64,000 bases of DNA from Solidesulfovibrio carbinolicus (GCF_004135975.1 NZ_CP026538.1:1054001-1118000), one strand, 5' to 3'. Counted from the first letter of the stretch, positions 8,796 to 18,200 are shown. The notes: generated from the sequence alone by a model not told the origin. Translations and numbers: made by a program.

Positions 8796-8824
8796 TTGCC
8801 AAGCCCGGCGGGTTTGGCTAGATA
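8796..8824 (+). promoter_or_regulatory. Sigma-70 type promoter of tRNA-Phe
   Basis: TTGCCA (8796-8801) and TAGATA (8819-8824) are separated by 17 bases, with the tRNA starting 15 bases after the -10. It is divergent from the microprotein gene start at 8775. Confidence 0.65.
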
Positions 8825-8839
8825 TCCCTTCTCGCCGCT

Positions 8840-8915
8840 GCCGAGGTAGCTCAGTCGGTAGAGCAGGGGACTGAAAATCCCCGTGTCGGGAGTTCAATTC
8901 TCTCCCTCGGCACCA
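8840..8915 (+). tRNA. tRNA-Phe (GAA)
   Basis: A 76-base cloverleaf: acceptor GCCGAGG pairs with CCTCGGC, the D arm contains GCTC...GAGC, and the anticodon stem GGGGA/TCCCC carries the loop CTGAAAA (anticodon GAA). The T arm has TTCAATT. CCA is encoded. Confidence 0.97.
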
Positions 8916-8923
8916 GAAAGTTC

Positions 8924-8958
8924 AAGGGTTTACGGTTGAAGAGCTGTAAACCCTTTTT
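8924..8958 (+). terminator. Terminator of tRNA-Phe
   Basis: A 10-bp stem (8924-8933 with 8946-8955) and a T-run at 8954-8958 immediately follow the tRNA. Confidence 0.85.
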
Positions 8959-8967
8959 CTTTTGGTG

Positions 8968-8998
8968 CGATTTGTCCCCCATCTGTCCCCCAAAATCA
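8968..8998. repeat. Direct repeat TGTCCCCC beside tRNA-Phe, possible attachment-site scar
   Basis: Two copies of TGTCCCCC, three bases apart, lie just after the tRNA terminator. Similar C-rich sequences often flank tRNA-integrated elements, and a lower-G+C gene follows. No integrase is present, so this is only a possible remnant. Confidence 0.3.
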
Positions 8999-9154
8999 AA
9001 GTATGCGCTGTGAAGCTAGGTGAAAATAGCCCAGGCCCACGGGGATGGGAAGCGGCCCACGGGGGACCTGCCTGCTTTGGGAACAGCCACGGCTGGACCT
9101 GTCTCGTGATCTTCCACCCCTGTTCAGCGTCTACGGCATAGCGTAAACAAGGGC

Positions 9155-9505
9155 ATGTTCCGTATCGCCTTCGCCATCCTCGGGGCAACGGCCCTGATTG
9201 TGAGATTCTGCCTTCTCGGCGGACTGGGTCTCGGGGCGACGCTTGCCATGCTCTATGCAATCTATTGGGCTGCACGACATGGCGGCTTGCCCGATGTCAG
9301 TTTGGCCAGTCTTTATGTGCGTGTATACGAGTATCTCTTGCCAGACCATTATATTGTTCTCAATACCCTCTTTATCCAATGCGTCAAGATGCCGCTTGTT
9401 GTGCTGCTCTGGGTGCTGTTTATCCTTGCCTTGTTGCTCGATAAATTTGTAAGCGCGCTGTTTTGGCGGATGGGAAGGGCTTTTGGGTCTGACGAAACAG
9501 CCTGA
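9155..9505 (+). CDS. Hypothetical membrane protein, 116 residues
   Basis: I do not recognise it. Hydrophobic segments at about residues 4-42 (one or two helices) and 75-101 suggest two to three membrane spans, with a cytoplasmic basic C-terminus. Base composition and third-codon positions are visibly more A/T than in neighbouring genes, which suggests later acquisition. No good Shine-Dalgarno is seen before ATG 9155. Its position just beyond tRNA-Phe fits a small island remnant. The call as a real gene is moderate. Confidence 0.5.
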   Translation: MFRIAFAILGATALIVRFCLLGGLGLGATLAMLYAIYWAARHGGLPDVSLASLYVRVYEYLLPDHYIVLNTLFIQCVKMPLVVLLWVLFILALLLDKFVSALFWRMGRAFGSDETA

Positions 9506-9691
9506 ACGGCGACAGGCCCAATCGGTGCGGTTGCGCCATACGGCCTGGTTCTCCCTTTCCTGGCGCGAAGCAAGCTTTGCCCGTGACGGCAATGGCGTGA
9601 GGAGCAAAGGGCGACGGCAACGCTTCTAGGCCGCCAGTGAGGAGCCGCGTCCGGCCGGGGCTTTCCCCGGGCTTGGCGGACAGGGCGGCGC

Positions 9692-11248
9692 TCACCGCCG
9701 GCTCTCGGCCTGGGCGCGCAGATGGCGCACGAAGGAAAAGAGGTTTTCACCCATGCCGCAAAGGACGATATAGCGCCGCAACCGGCTGGGGTTGCGCCAA
9801 GCGACGAGGGCCAGCTGCCGCCAGAACTGCCAACGCGCCTCCCCGGCCAGTCCCTGCCGCCAGATCAGGCGCAAAAGGGGCGTGACGTCCGGGCTGCGGT
9901 TTTGCTGGGGCACGGCCAGGGCGGGGTCGGCTTTCTTCTTGGGCGCGGCCCCTGGTCTGGAAGACCGGGTCGGCCGCATGGCCAGGGTGGCCCGAAAGGC
10001 CCGTCCCAGGTAGGCCCCTGGGGCGTACAGGGCGCTTAGGGCCGCCAGCTGTTCGGCGAAGATCGCCTCGATGGGGCGCTGGGGCGTGAAATTGGTCAGG
10101 GCGTCCCAGCCGCTTTCCTCAATGCCGTCATGGAGTCGGCCTTCGGCCTTGAGCCGGTCCCACAGGGCGGTCAGCGGCAGGGCGCGCAGGACGTTGACCA
10201 TGACCCAGGGCAAATCCGCCGCCTCGGCAAAGGCCTGCATGCGCTGGCCGGCCCCGGCCTTTTCGCCGTCCATGCCCAGGATGAAGCTGCCGATGACGCT
10301 CAGGCCATTGGCGTTTATGGCCCGCAGGGAGTCCAATAGCGGGTTGCGCACGTTTTGGTGCTTGCGCGCGGCGGTCAGAACGTCGTTGTCCGGGGATTCG
10401 ATGCCGACGAAGACATAGGAGAAATTGGCGGCGGTCAAAAGGTCGATCAGCGCGACGTCCTGCCCCAGGTTGATGGAGGCCTGGGTGATGAAATCAAAGG
10501 GTTCGCCGTGCCGGGCCTGCCATTGGATGATGCGCGAAAGCATGGCCACGGCCCGGGGACGGTTGCCGATGAAATTGTCGTCGGCCACGAACACCGTGCC
10601 CCGAAAGCCAAGCTGGCGGATGGCCTCCAGCTCGCCGATGACCTGCTCCGGCGTCTTGTGGCGCTGGATCCGGCCGAAAAGGCTCACGATGTCGCAGAAT
10701 TCGCAGGCAAAAGGACAGCCCCGGGAGGTTTGCAGGGACATGGATTCATAATCGCCCGGGGCGATGAGGTCGTAGCGGGGCGGGGGGGAGCCGGCCAGGG
10801 CGGGCTTGTCCGTGCAGACGAAACGGCCGCTTGTCTGGCCGGCCGCGATGGCGGCCACCAATTCCGGGATGGTGGTCTCTCCTTCGCCCTGGATGAGGAA
10901 GTCGCAACCCGCCTCCAGCACCTCGTCGGGCGCGGTGGTGGGGTAGGCCCCGCCGGCCGCCGTGAGGACGCCCCGGGCCTTGGCTTCCCGCAGCAGGCCC
11001 AGCAGGCTTTCGCGCTGCACCAGCATGCCCGAGACGAACAGCAGCTCAATGCCGTCCCAGTCCGCCTCGGTAAGCGGCCGGACATTGAGATCGACCAGCC
11101 GGATGTTCCACTCCCTGGGCAAAAGGGCGGCTGCGGTCAGCAGCCCCAAGGGCGGCAACAGGGCCTTTTTTCCGGTCATGGCCAGGGTTTCGTGAAAACT
11201 CCAGAAAGACAACGGCAACGGCGGGTGCAGCATGAGGACATTTGGCAT
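9692..11248 (-). CDS. B12-binding-domain radical SAM protein, DUF4070 type
   Basis: A 518-residue protein. Residues about 1-150 form a cobalamin-binding-like Rossmann domain. The radical SAM core follows with the cluster motif CPFACEFC (C-x3-C-x2-C) around residue 180, then FVADDNFIGN and FVGIESPD. A C-terminal region from about 330 matches the DUF4070 tail seen in HpnP-like and related proteins. Such enzymes use SAM and a [4Fe-4S] cluster, often for methylation or rearrangement of lipids or natural products. The substrate is not evident; no hopanoid gene is near. It is divergent from the exported protein at 11417. Confidence 0.88.
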   Translation of the reverse strand: MPNVLMLHPPLPLSFWSFHETLAMTGKKALLPPLGLLTAAALLPREWNIRLVDLNVRPLTEADWDGIELLFVSGMLVQRESLLGLLREAKARGVLTAAGGAYPTTAPDEVLEAGCDFLIQGEGETTIPELVAAIAAGQTSGRFVCTDKPALAGSPPPRYDLIAPGDYESMSLQTSRGCPFACEFCDIVSLFGRIQRHKTPEQVIGELEAIRQLGFRGTVFVADDNFIGNRPRAVAMLSRIIQWQARHGEPFDFITQASINLGQDVALIDLLTAANFSYVFVGIESPDNDVLTAARKHQNVRNPLLDSLRAINANGLSVIGSFILGMDGEKAGAGQRMQAFAEAADLPWVMVNVLRALPLTALWDRLKAEGRLHDGIEESGWDALTNFTPQRPIEAIFAEQLAALSALYAPGAYLGRAFRATLAMRPTRSSRPGAAPKKKADPALAVPQQNRSPDVTPLLRLIWRQGLAGEARWQFWRQLALVAWRNPSRLRRYIVLCGMGENLFSFVRHLRAQAESRR

Positions 11249-11416
11249 AGTGCAGCCCGACTACCACATCCGTAGCGCGCCCTCCATGCATCATTTCCGT
11301 TTTTTCCTTTTTCGCCCTTTTTGCTTGCACGGGCCGGAGGGGAGACGGACGCCCCTTTTGACAAGCCGACGCGGCATTGCTAGGCCGACGTCATCGGTCG
11401 GCAAAGGGGGCTGAGC

Positions 11417-11878
11417 ATGAAGAGCAGGGCGATGGCGGCGTGGTTGCTGCTGGTGGTCATGGCCGGGGTGGCCGATGTGGGTCCGGCCTTGGCCCAGAAA
11501 GCCGACGGCCGTGTCCTGCGGCCCTCCGAACCGCGCTACACGGCGGCGGCCCGCAGCCAGTTGGTTGATGAACTGTGCCAATGCGCCGTGGCGGCCCGCA
11601 TCACCGGGGCCATGGCCCTTGGCTCCAACGACCAGGAGACCCAGCGCAAGGCCGTGGGCAGAAGCCGGGAGTTCCTGACGGCGGCCAAGGCCTACATGTC
11701 GCCGCAATACGTCGATGCCCGGTACAAGTCCATGGCGCTGCCGCTTTTGACGCCCGAGCGCTTAAACGACGCCTCGGCCAACGCCTATATCTTGGAGCGC
11801 GCCCACATGTGCGCCTACATCCTGCAAAACACCCAGGAGCGCCTGCGCTACCTCAACGATCTCGCCAAGGGGCGATGA
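11417..11878 (+). CDS. Exported hypothetical protein, 153 residues
   Basis: An N-terminal signal peptide (basic MKSR, hydrophobic core, cleavage after ALA at about residue 26) shows export to the periplasm. The mature part, about 127 residues, is helical with two Cys near residue 55 (ELCQCAV) and one near residue 132 (AHMCAYI), which could form a disulfide. No family is recognised. The weak RBS GGGGGCTGAGC precedes the ATG. It lies 160 bases before the secreted Ntn hydrolase gene on the same strand. Confidence 0.7.
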   Translation: MKSRAMAAWLLLVVMAGVADVGPALAQKADGRVLRPSEPRYTAAARSQLVDELCQCAVAARITGAMALGSNDQETQRKAVGRSREFLTAAKAYMSPQYVDARYKSMALPLLTPERLNDASANAYILERAHMCAYILQNTQERLRYLNDLAKGR

Positions 11879-12038
11879 CTTCGGCCCAAGCGCGGCCGCT
11901 CCGACCAGAAGGAACGCGGCGGTCTCCCCTGGTTCCCATGCCTTGGCGGCTTATCCCGGCGTTTGAAGGGATGCGCGCCCCGCGCCGTGACCCGGCGCGT
12001 CCCGGCCGGCCAACCCCCAACGTCGTTGCGAGGGTTTC

Positions 12039-12956
12039 ATGGTTCAAGCCTCCCGTTTCCTGGTTGTCGCCAGTCTGTTGCTGCTGGCCGTCCTGGCCCT
12101 GCCCCGAGCCGCCCGGGCCTGCACCCTGTGGGCGGCAAACGGTTCGGATGTGGCCGGCGGCGGTTCCCTTTTGGTCAAAAACCGCGACTACCCGCCGGGC
12201 CATCCGACCTCGTTTGCCCTGGTGACCCCCAAGCACGGCCATAAGATCATGGCCATGCTGTCCACGGGCAAGGGGCAGCCGACCATGGTCGGCGGCGTCA
12301 ACGAAAAGGGGTTGGCCGTGATCACGGCGGCGGTGGGTTCCATCCCGCGCGCCGAGCGCAAAAGGCGCACCCAAGCGGGCGGGCTGGTCTATCCGGTGCG
12401 GCCCATGCTGGAGCGGTTCGCCACGGTGCGCCAAGTGGTGGCCGCCAAGGACCTGCTGGCCGGCGTGCGCCCCATTTTCGCCATAGTGGCCGACGCCCAT
12501 GAGGTGGCCGTGCTGGAATCCTCGGGCCAGGCCTGGAAGATCGAGGTCATGGCGCGCGACGCGTTCACGGCCCACGCCAACCATCCGCTGCTGGTCGATA
12601 CCCCGGACATGCGCCAGGAGCCGGACGCGCCCGGGAGCGTTGTGCGGTTAAACCGCATCCGGGAACTGTGGGCGGGGCTTTCAAAGCCGGCCGATCTGGC
12701 CGCCGCGGCCGCCCTGGCCCTGGATCAGGCCGACGGGCCGGACCGGTCGATCCTGCGCACCGGCTCGACCCCGGCCAAGGCCCGCACCGTGGGCCTGCTG
12801 GCCGCCTGGCTGCCGCCGGCCGGCGGCGCGCCAAAGGTCATCATCCGGGGCATCGACCCGCTGGGCGCGCGTCAGGCCGAGGCAAGCCTCACCCTGGACG
12901 ACGCCTTTTGGCGTACGGCCCCGCCTCCGGGACAGTCGCGCATCCTTTTGCAGTAG
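12039..12956 (+). CDS. Secreted Ntn hydrolase, C45/choloylglycine-hydrolase-like
   Basis: A 305-residue protein with a signal peptide of 27 residues ending ARA, followed directly by Cys28 in ACTLWAANG. Signal peptidase cleavage would therefore expose Cys28 as the N-terminal nucleophile of an Ntn hydrolase. The later VKNRDYP segment (residues 46-52) is typical of acyl-CoA:6-APA acyltransferase/bile-salt-hydrolase relatives. Expected chemistry is amide bond hydrolysis or acyl transfer in the periplasm; the substrate is unknown. The lipobox rule is not met (Arg at -2). GAGGG lies five bases before the ATG. Its stop codon abuts the 102-bp repeat at 12956. Confidence 0.85.
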   Translation: MVQASRFLVVASLLLLAVLALPRAARACTLWAANGSDVAGGGSLLVKNRDYPPGHPTSFALVTPKHGHKIMAMLSTGKGQPTMVGGVNEKGLAVITAAVGSIPRAERKRRTQAGGLVYPVRPMLERFATVRQVVAAKDLLAGVRPIFAIVADAHEVAVLESSGQAWKIEVMARDAFTAHANHPLLVDTPDMRQEPDAPGSVVRLNRIRELWAGLSKPADLAAAAALALDQADGPDRSILRTGSTPAKARTVGLLAAWLPPAGGAPKVIIRGIDPLGARQAEASLTLDDAFWRTAPPPGQSRILLQ

Positions 12957-13057
12957 TGTCGCGTCCACGAAAAACAGACAGGACAATTCGCGGGCAAAAG
13001 GCTAAAACCATTGTTTTTCTTAAAAAATACTATCGTATTTTTTAAGGGGCGCGACAC
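12956..13057 (-). repeat. 102-bp element with terminal inverted repeats, copy 1
   Basis: The element runs from GTGTCGCG (12956-12963) to CGCGACAC (13050-13057), an exact 8-bp terminal inverted repeat. Inside is a strong A/T hairpin (13019-13046, arms of 12 bases). The reverse complement matches 14176-14277 over its whole length with roughly three quarters identity. It is MITE- or REP-like, with no coding capacity. Its hairpin could also end transcription from both sides. Confidence 0.75.
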
Positions 13058-13070
13058 CGGGCCGGAACGC

Positions 13071-13331
13071 TTAGTCCATGTCGGGCAAAAGCACCGCGCC
13101 GTCGAACTTGCCGTCCGGGCCGATGTGCAGGCGCAGCATCCGGCCGCCGCTGTTTAAAATACCGATCTCAATGGAAAAGGTCTGGCCGTCCACGGAGTGC
13201 CAGCCGCCGACGTCATGCTTGACGTGTTTGCCCGACTTGTTGGCCTGGATGGCCTGCCAGATCTCGCAGACGTCCTTGGCGTTGACCTCGGCGAGGCTTT
13301 GCATGAGCTTGTGCAGATCCTGCATGTGCAT
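13071..13331 (-). CDS. Conserved hypothetical protein, 86 residues
   Basis: A small soluble protein without signal peptide or membrane segment; not recognised. The N-terminal half is helical (LHKLMQSLAEVNAKDVCEIWQAI) and the C-terminal half looks like beta strands (SIEIGILNSGGRMLRLHIG). The first ATG is preferred because GGAG lies eight bases upstream; a second ATG two codons later is possible. It follows the acyltransferase gene by 37 bases on the same strand, inside the segment bracketed by the two 102-bp repeats. Confidence 0.7.
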   Translation of the reverse strand: MHMQDLHKLMQSLAEVNAKDVCEIWQAIQANKSGKHVKHDVGGWHSVDGQTFSIEIGILNSGGRMLRLHIGPDGKFDGAVLLPDMD

Positions 13332-13368
13332 CGGCGGACTCCTGTTGATGGAGGGGTTGGGGCGCGGG

Positions 13369-14091
13369 TCAGAAGAGCCAGATGTGTTCGAGGTCAGCCC
13401 CGTCGCGGCCTTCGGTGCGCCGCTCCCGGATGACCTTGGCCGGCCGGCCGGCCGCCACCATGCCGTCGGGCACGTCGTGGACGACCAGGGAACCGGCGGC
13501 CACGATGGCCTGCCGGCCCACGGTCACGCCGGGCAGCAGGATCGCCCCGGCGTAGACCTTGGCGTAGTCGCCAACGGCCACCGGCCGGTAAATGCGCTCG
13601 ATGTGCGAGGCTTCGCCGTGGCTATGGGTGAAAATCCGCACGTCCTCGGCCAGGGCCACGCCGTCGCCCAGGGTCACGCCGCCCTTGGTGTCGAGATAGA
13701 CGTTGCGGTTGAGAAACACCCCCTCGCCCACCCGCAACAGTTGGGCGAAGTTGAAGCGCACGTTTTCCTCGGCGGTAAAGGCCGCCCCGCAGGCTCCGAA
13801 CAGCCGCCGGGCCAGCAGCCGGCGAAAGGGGATGGCAAAGGGCACGACGAGCGACAGGGGCAGCTTGTCGAAGGCGTCCCACAGGAAATGCATGTGGCGC
13901 TCGGCCGGGCTGAAGGGATGCTCCTCGGCCTTGGGCAGGGTTTCGGCGTAGAGGGAAATGCGGCTGACGGTGTCGTATTCCAGGGGCGGCGCTTCGATGA
14001 TGGCCAGAAGTTCCAGCACGGCCTCGGGTTCGTGGACGCGGGCAAGGAGTTCTTCCGCCTGGCGCAGGCGGCAGGAAAACCAGTGGGGCAC
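13369..14091 (-). CDS. Left-handed beta-helix acyltransferase
   Basis: A 240-residue protein. From about residue 108 to 222 it shows hexapeptide repeats of the LbetaH type (VGEGVFLNRNVYLDT, VTLGDGVALAEDVRIFTHSH, VAVGDYAKVYAGAILLPGVTVGRQAIVAAGSLV, GMVAAGRPAKVI). HSH in the middle supplies the likely catalytic His. These match the maltose/galactoside O-acetyltransferase group, which moves an acetyl group from acetyl-CoA to a sugar or similar acceptor. An N-terminal extension of about 100 residues is not recognised. No RBS is obvious. The acceptor is unknown. Confidence 0.88.
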   Translation of the reverse strand: MPHWFSCRLRQAEELLARVHEPEAVLELLAIIEAPPLEYDTVSRISLYAETLPKAEEHPFSPAERHMHFLWDAFDKLPLSLVVPFAIPFRRLLARRLFGACGAAFTAEENVRFNFAQLLRVGEGVFLNRNVYLDTKGGVTLGDGVALAEDVRIFTHSHGEASHIERIYRPVAVGDYAKVYAGAILLPGVTVGRQAIVAAGSLVVHDVPDGMVAAGRPAKVIRERRTEGRDGADLEHIWLF

Positions 14092-14175
14092 GGCATGTCC
14101 TCCTGGTGCGGCGGCAAGGCCGGGTTTGGGGCGTTTGCTGCAAAGTCCGTCGTCTGGCCCGGGGGCGGCTGCCTT

Positions 14176-14277
14176 GTGTAGCGCCCCTTAGAAATACGAG
14201 AATATTTTTTAAGAAGAACTTCTGGTTATACGCTGTTGCCTGCGAAATGCCCTCTACGCTTTTCGTGGATGCGCCAC
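14176..14277 (+). repeat. 102-bp element, copy 2, inverted relative to copy 1
   Basis: Starts GTGTAGCG and ends TGCGCCAC, imperfect terminal inverted repeats matching copy 1 ends. The internal CCCCTTA...TATTTTTTAAGAA block and the CTTTTCGTGGA block near the far end align with the reverse complement of 12956-13057. With copy 1 it brackets the acyltransferase and 86-residue genes. The 14092-14479 gap holds this element, about 120 bases of featureless GC-rich sequence, and the mucR terminator. Confidence 0.75.
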
Positions 14278-14403
14278 GAGTCGGGCGCTGTCCCGCGTCG
14301 TTGTCGCTTCGGTGTCGCGGGCGCGGGGCGAGACTGGCCCAGGATAGGCGAGAGGGCCGCGCCAGGGCAAGGGCCGAGAGGATTGCCGGTCGGGCGGGAC
14401 AAT

Positions 14404-14440
14404 AAAAAAAGACCGGCCGTCCCTGGCGGGACGTCCGGTC
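14404..14440 (-). terminator. Terminator of the MucR-family gene
   Basis: On the minus strand two 6-bp helices (14435-14440 with 14411-14416; 14428-14433 with 14418-14423) separated by one mismatch are followed by seven T residues (14404-14410 as A on the plus strand). It ends transcription 39 bases after the stop codon. Confidence 0.9.
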
Positions 14441-14479
14441 CTTGCGCCGGCGGCTGGGCCGCGCCCGGGCAGGGGCGCG

Positions 14480-14881
14480 TTATTCAGGCTTCTGGCGGCG
14501 TTCCCAGAGCTTCATGTCCTTCATCTTGGCCCGACGTTCCCGCGCCAGGGACTTGCAGGCCAGGGCCTGGGTCTTTTTGAAGCCGTACTTGGCCCGGTAC
14601 TCCTCGGGAGTCAGACCGTGGGAGGCCAGGTGCTTGCGGGTGATGACCTTGAAGGACTTGCCGCACTCCAGGCAGGTGATGGAGGCTTCCTTGATGGACT
14701 TTTTGGGGTCCATGCCGGGAGTGGCCGCTTCTTCCTGGCCAAGGACGGGCTGGCCCGTGGTCAGGGCGGCAATGCCGCTGGCCACGGATTTGACCATGCT
14801 CAAAATTTCTTCCTCGGTCATGGGACGCGAGCCGGCCTGGGCTTTGACGATCTCCAGGGCGCTTTGCAGATACTCTTCCAT
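14480..14881 (-). CDS. MucR/Ros-family zinc-finger transcriptional regulator
   Basis: A 133-residue DNA-binding protein. The Ros/MucR zinc finger is C70-x2-C73-x10-H84-x3-H88 in ITCLECGKSFKVITRKHLASHG, followed by the family segment LTPEEYRAKYGF. In alphaproteobacteria these proteins control exopolysaccharide and virulence genes; several paralogues per genome are usual in Desulfovibrio. The N-terminal helix region (residues 1-40) could serve oligomerisation. A good promoter (14917-14945) and terminator make it a single-gene unit. Its targets are not evident, although the adjoining kinase is a candidate neighbour. Confidence 0.93.
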   Translation of the reverse strand: MEEYLQSALEIVKAQAGSRPMTEEEILSMVKSVASGIAALTTGQPVLGQEEAATPGMDPKKSIKEASITCLECGKSFKVITRKHLASHGLTPEEYRAKYGFKKTQALACKSLARERRAKMKDMKLWERRQKPE

Positions 14882-14916
14882 GGATTTCCTCTCAATGAAT
14901 TCAAATTGGAGTCGGC

Positions 14917-14945
14917 GGTATACAGAGTGTTCTGGTAGGAATCAA
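14917..14945 (-). promoter_or_regulatory. Sigma-70 promoter of the MucR-family gene
   Basis: On the minus strand TTGATT (14945-14940) and TATACC (14922-14917) are separated by exactly 17 bases, 36 bases before the ATG. Confidence 0.7.
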
Positions 14946-15281
14946 GTCCCATTCTACACGCTTTGGGGAATCCGTAAAGTGGATATTGGGTTCACGGGAT
15001 TTGGCCGTTTACTGCATTGTCCGTCCCGCCCGGGAGGGCGCGAACGTCTGGACCGCCGCAGTGCTGGCGCGGAATCTTTGCCCGGGTATTTCGCCGAGGG
15101 CGGCAGGACGGCGTTGCGAGGCGTTGTTTCGCCCGCTTGGGGAGTGTTGCCCGGAGCGGAGGGTGTTGCCCACATGTCCCAGGGGTGCTAACAATGGTTG
15201 TAATAACCACGACGGAGGAGGGTTGACCCGTCACCGGTTCGGAGCCTTCGGGTCGTGCGTGAGCGGGTAGAGGGGAATTCC
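14946..15281. other. Intergenic region upstream of the giant kinase
   Basis: Between the mucR promoter and the kinase start there is no supported gene; the overlapping frames have no coding bias. Immediately before the kinase ATG is GAGGGG with six-base spacing. No clear -35/-10 pair for the kinase was found. Confidence 0.5.
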
Positions 15282-18200
15282 ATGGTCGTTGCCTTGTCGG
15301 TCGATAGGGAGGAAGCAAGCGGCACGGGTTTCCCCGTAGCCGGGGTCGTGGCCGGGGATGCCGGTCGCCTCGGAAATTTTTTGGCTGCCCTGCCCGCCGA
15401 CTGCGCCGCCGCCGTGGTGGTGTTGGCGGATGGGCAAGACCCGTGGGAGCTGGCCGCCCTGGCCGGACCGGACCGGCTGCCCGTGGCCGCGGCCGAAAAC
15501 GGAGCGCGGCTTGCGGCGGGAACGGTTTATCTGGCCTCGGCCAGAGACGGCTGGACCGTGGCCGGCGGCCAGCTGCGGCAACATTCGCCGGGGCCGGCCG
15601 ATGACCCCGTTGATCTGTTTTTCGTCTCCCTGGCCCGGGAGTGCGGGGCATGCGCGGTCGCGATCCTGCTGGACGGGGACGTTACGGCCGGGGTTCGGGC
15701 TGTGCGGGCCGCCGGAGGGCTGGTGTTGGCCGCAGGCGGCGCGCAGGATGTCCCGGACGCCTTTGCCGGCCCCTGGAGCGGCGCGGCGCCTGACGCGGTC
15801 CTGCCGCCGGCCGCCATGGGGGCGGCCCTGGCCGCCTATTGGTCCGGCCTGGGCTGCGGCGCTCCAGGCGACCCGCCGGCCGTCCAGACGGACCCGCGCC
15901 AGACGGAATTGGAGCATGCGGCCCTGGGGCGGGTGCGGGAACTGCTGGCCGCCCTGGCCGGCCACGACGCCCAGGCCTACAAGACCGGCACACTGCTTCG
16001 CCGCTGCAAGAAACGCATGCTGTTGGCGGCAAGCCCGAGCCTGGCCGATTACGCCGACCGGCTGGCCGGCGATCCTGACGAGCTGGATCGGCTTTTCGAC
16101 GACATGCTCATCGGCGTCACCGCGTTTTTCCGCGATCCCGAAGCCTTTGCCCTGATCGAGAACACGGCCTTGCCCGACATCCTGGGCCGGCTGGAGCCCG
16201 GGGAAGTCATGCGGGTTTGGGCGGCGGCCTGTTCCACCGGCGAAGAGGCCTACAGTCTGGCCATGCTCCTGGCCGAACGTCCCGAGGTCCGGCAGGGGCG
16301 GCGGGCCATCAAGCTTTTCGCCACCGACATCGACGCAAAGGCCCTGGAGACGGCCCGGCGCGGCGTCTATCACGCCCGCCATGCCGCCGTGTTGTCCCCG
16401 GCCCGGCGCGAGGCCTTTTGCCGCCCCAGCGGCGACGCCTGCCAGATGGCCCGGCAGCTGCGCGAATCCATGGTCTTTGCCCAGCACAACCTGCTGCGCG
16501 ATCCGCCTTTTCTGGGCATGGACCTCATCGTGTGCCGCAATTTCCTGATCTACTTGAATCCCGAGGCCCAGGCCAAGGTGCTGTCCCTTTTTGCCCATGC
16601 CCTACGTCCCGGCGGCTATCTGCTCCTGGGGCCGGCCGAGGCCATCGGTTCGGCCCAGGCATTTTTCGACACCGTGGACAAGTCCTGGCGGCTGTTTCGG
16701 CGCATGCCCGCCACGGCCGCCGTGCCGTCGCCCACGCGGTTCGTGCCCCCGCCGGCCTTGGCCCATCCCAGCCTCGCGCCGCTTCGGGCCGTCGCCCCGA
16801 ACCATGAAGGCCTGGCCGAGGCCTCGCTTCTGGCCCGCTATGCTCCCCCGTCCGTGCTGGTGACGCCCCAGGAACAGATCGTGCGCCTTGTGGGCGACTT
16901 GAATCCTTTTTTGGAGCTGGCTCCGGGCGAGCCGAGCTTGTCCCTGGGCAAACTCGTGAAAAAAACCTTGCGTCCGGCCGTGCGCGAGGTGCTGGCCGCC
17001 GTGGCCCGGGACGGCGGCGAGCAGGCGGCCGGGCCGGCCTCGCTGCCCGGATTCGCCGGCGGCGTGCTGGTGCGCGGTCTGCCCGTGGCCGACGCCTGGG
17101 GCAACCAGGCCTTTACGCTGCTTGTCTTCGAACTCCAGGCCGCAGGGCCGGCCGTAGCGGCGGCCGCTACACCGCCGCCGCCCGAGCAGGTCGAGCTGGT
17201 CGTGCGCTACGAGACGGCTTTGGAGCGTCTGGGCGACGACCTGGGCCGGGCCGTGTCGCGATACGAAACCCTGACCGAAGAGTTGCGCGCCGCCAACGAG
17301 GAGCTTGTCGGAGCCAACGAGGAGCTGCAGTCCTCCAACGAGGAGATGGACGCCTCGCGCGAGGAACTCCAGTCGCTTAACGAGGAGCTCAATTTCGTCA
17401 ACGCCGAGCTCCAGCGCAAAGTCGATGAACTGGCCCAGGCCCGGGGCTTCGTGGAAAACCTCCTGGCCGCCGCCAACGTGCCGACCCTGGTCCTGGACGC
17501 CTCGCTGTCCGTGGTGCGCTTCACCCCGGCGACGACCTGCCTGTTTTATTTCGCGCCAACCGACATCGGCCGGCCCATCGCCAACATCAAGACCACGTTC
17601 GAGGGTTCGCACCTGCTCGATGACTGCCGGCAGGTCCTGGCCGGAGCCGGGATCATCGAACGCGAGGTGCGCTGCGAGGACGGCCGCTGGTTTGTCCTGC
17701 GGGCCTATCCCTTCCGGTCGCCCGAGGGCGCGGTGGACGGCGTGGTGCTGACCTTTGGCGAGGTGACGGCGCTCAAGGAGGCCGAGGCGGTGCTGCGCCG
17801 GGGCCAGGCCGAGCTTGAAGAACTGGTGGCCCGGCGCACCGAGGAACTGCGCGAAAAGGCCCGGCTCCTGGATCTGGCCCCGGTCATGGTGCGCGACCTC
17901 GACGGCCGGATCACCTATTGGAACACTGGCGCCCAGGAGCTTTTCGGCTACGCCCCGGAAGAAGCCCTGGGCCAGGTCTCCTGGGAGCTGCTGTCCACCG
18001 AGTTTCCCCAGCCGGTCCCGGTCATCATGGAGGAATTACTGCAAAAAGGCCGCTGGACCGGGGAACTGCACAAGCGCTCCAAGGACGGTCGGTTCATTGA
18101 TCTGGCCGTGACCTGGGTGCTCAACCGCGACGCGGCCAGCCGGCCGGTCTCCATCCTGGAGGTGGCCAGCGACGTCACCGAGCGCAACCGCCTGGAAGAG

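Noticed and set aside
13078-14181. A 367-residue plus-strand frame opposite the acyltransferase and 86-residue genes
   Set aside because: It is a shadow: the minus-strand frames have hexapeptide repeats and an RBS, while this one is His/Gly-rich noise.
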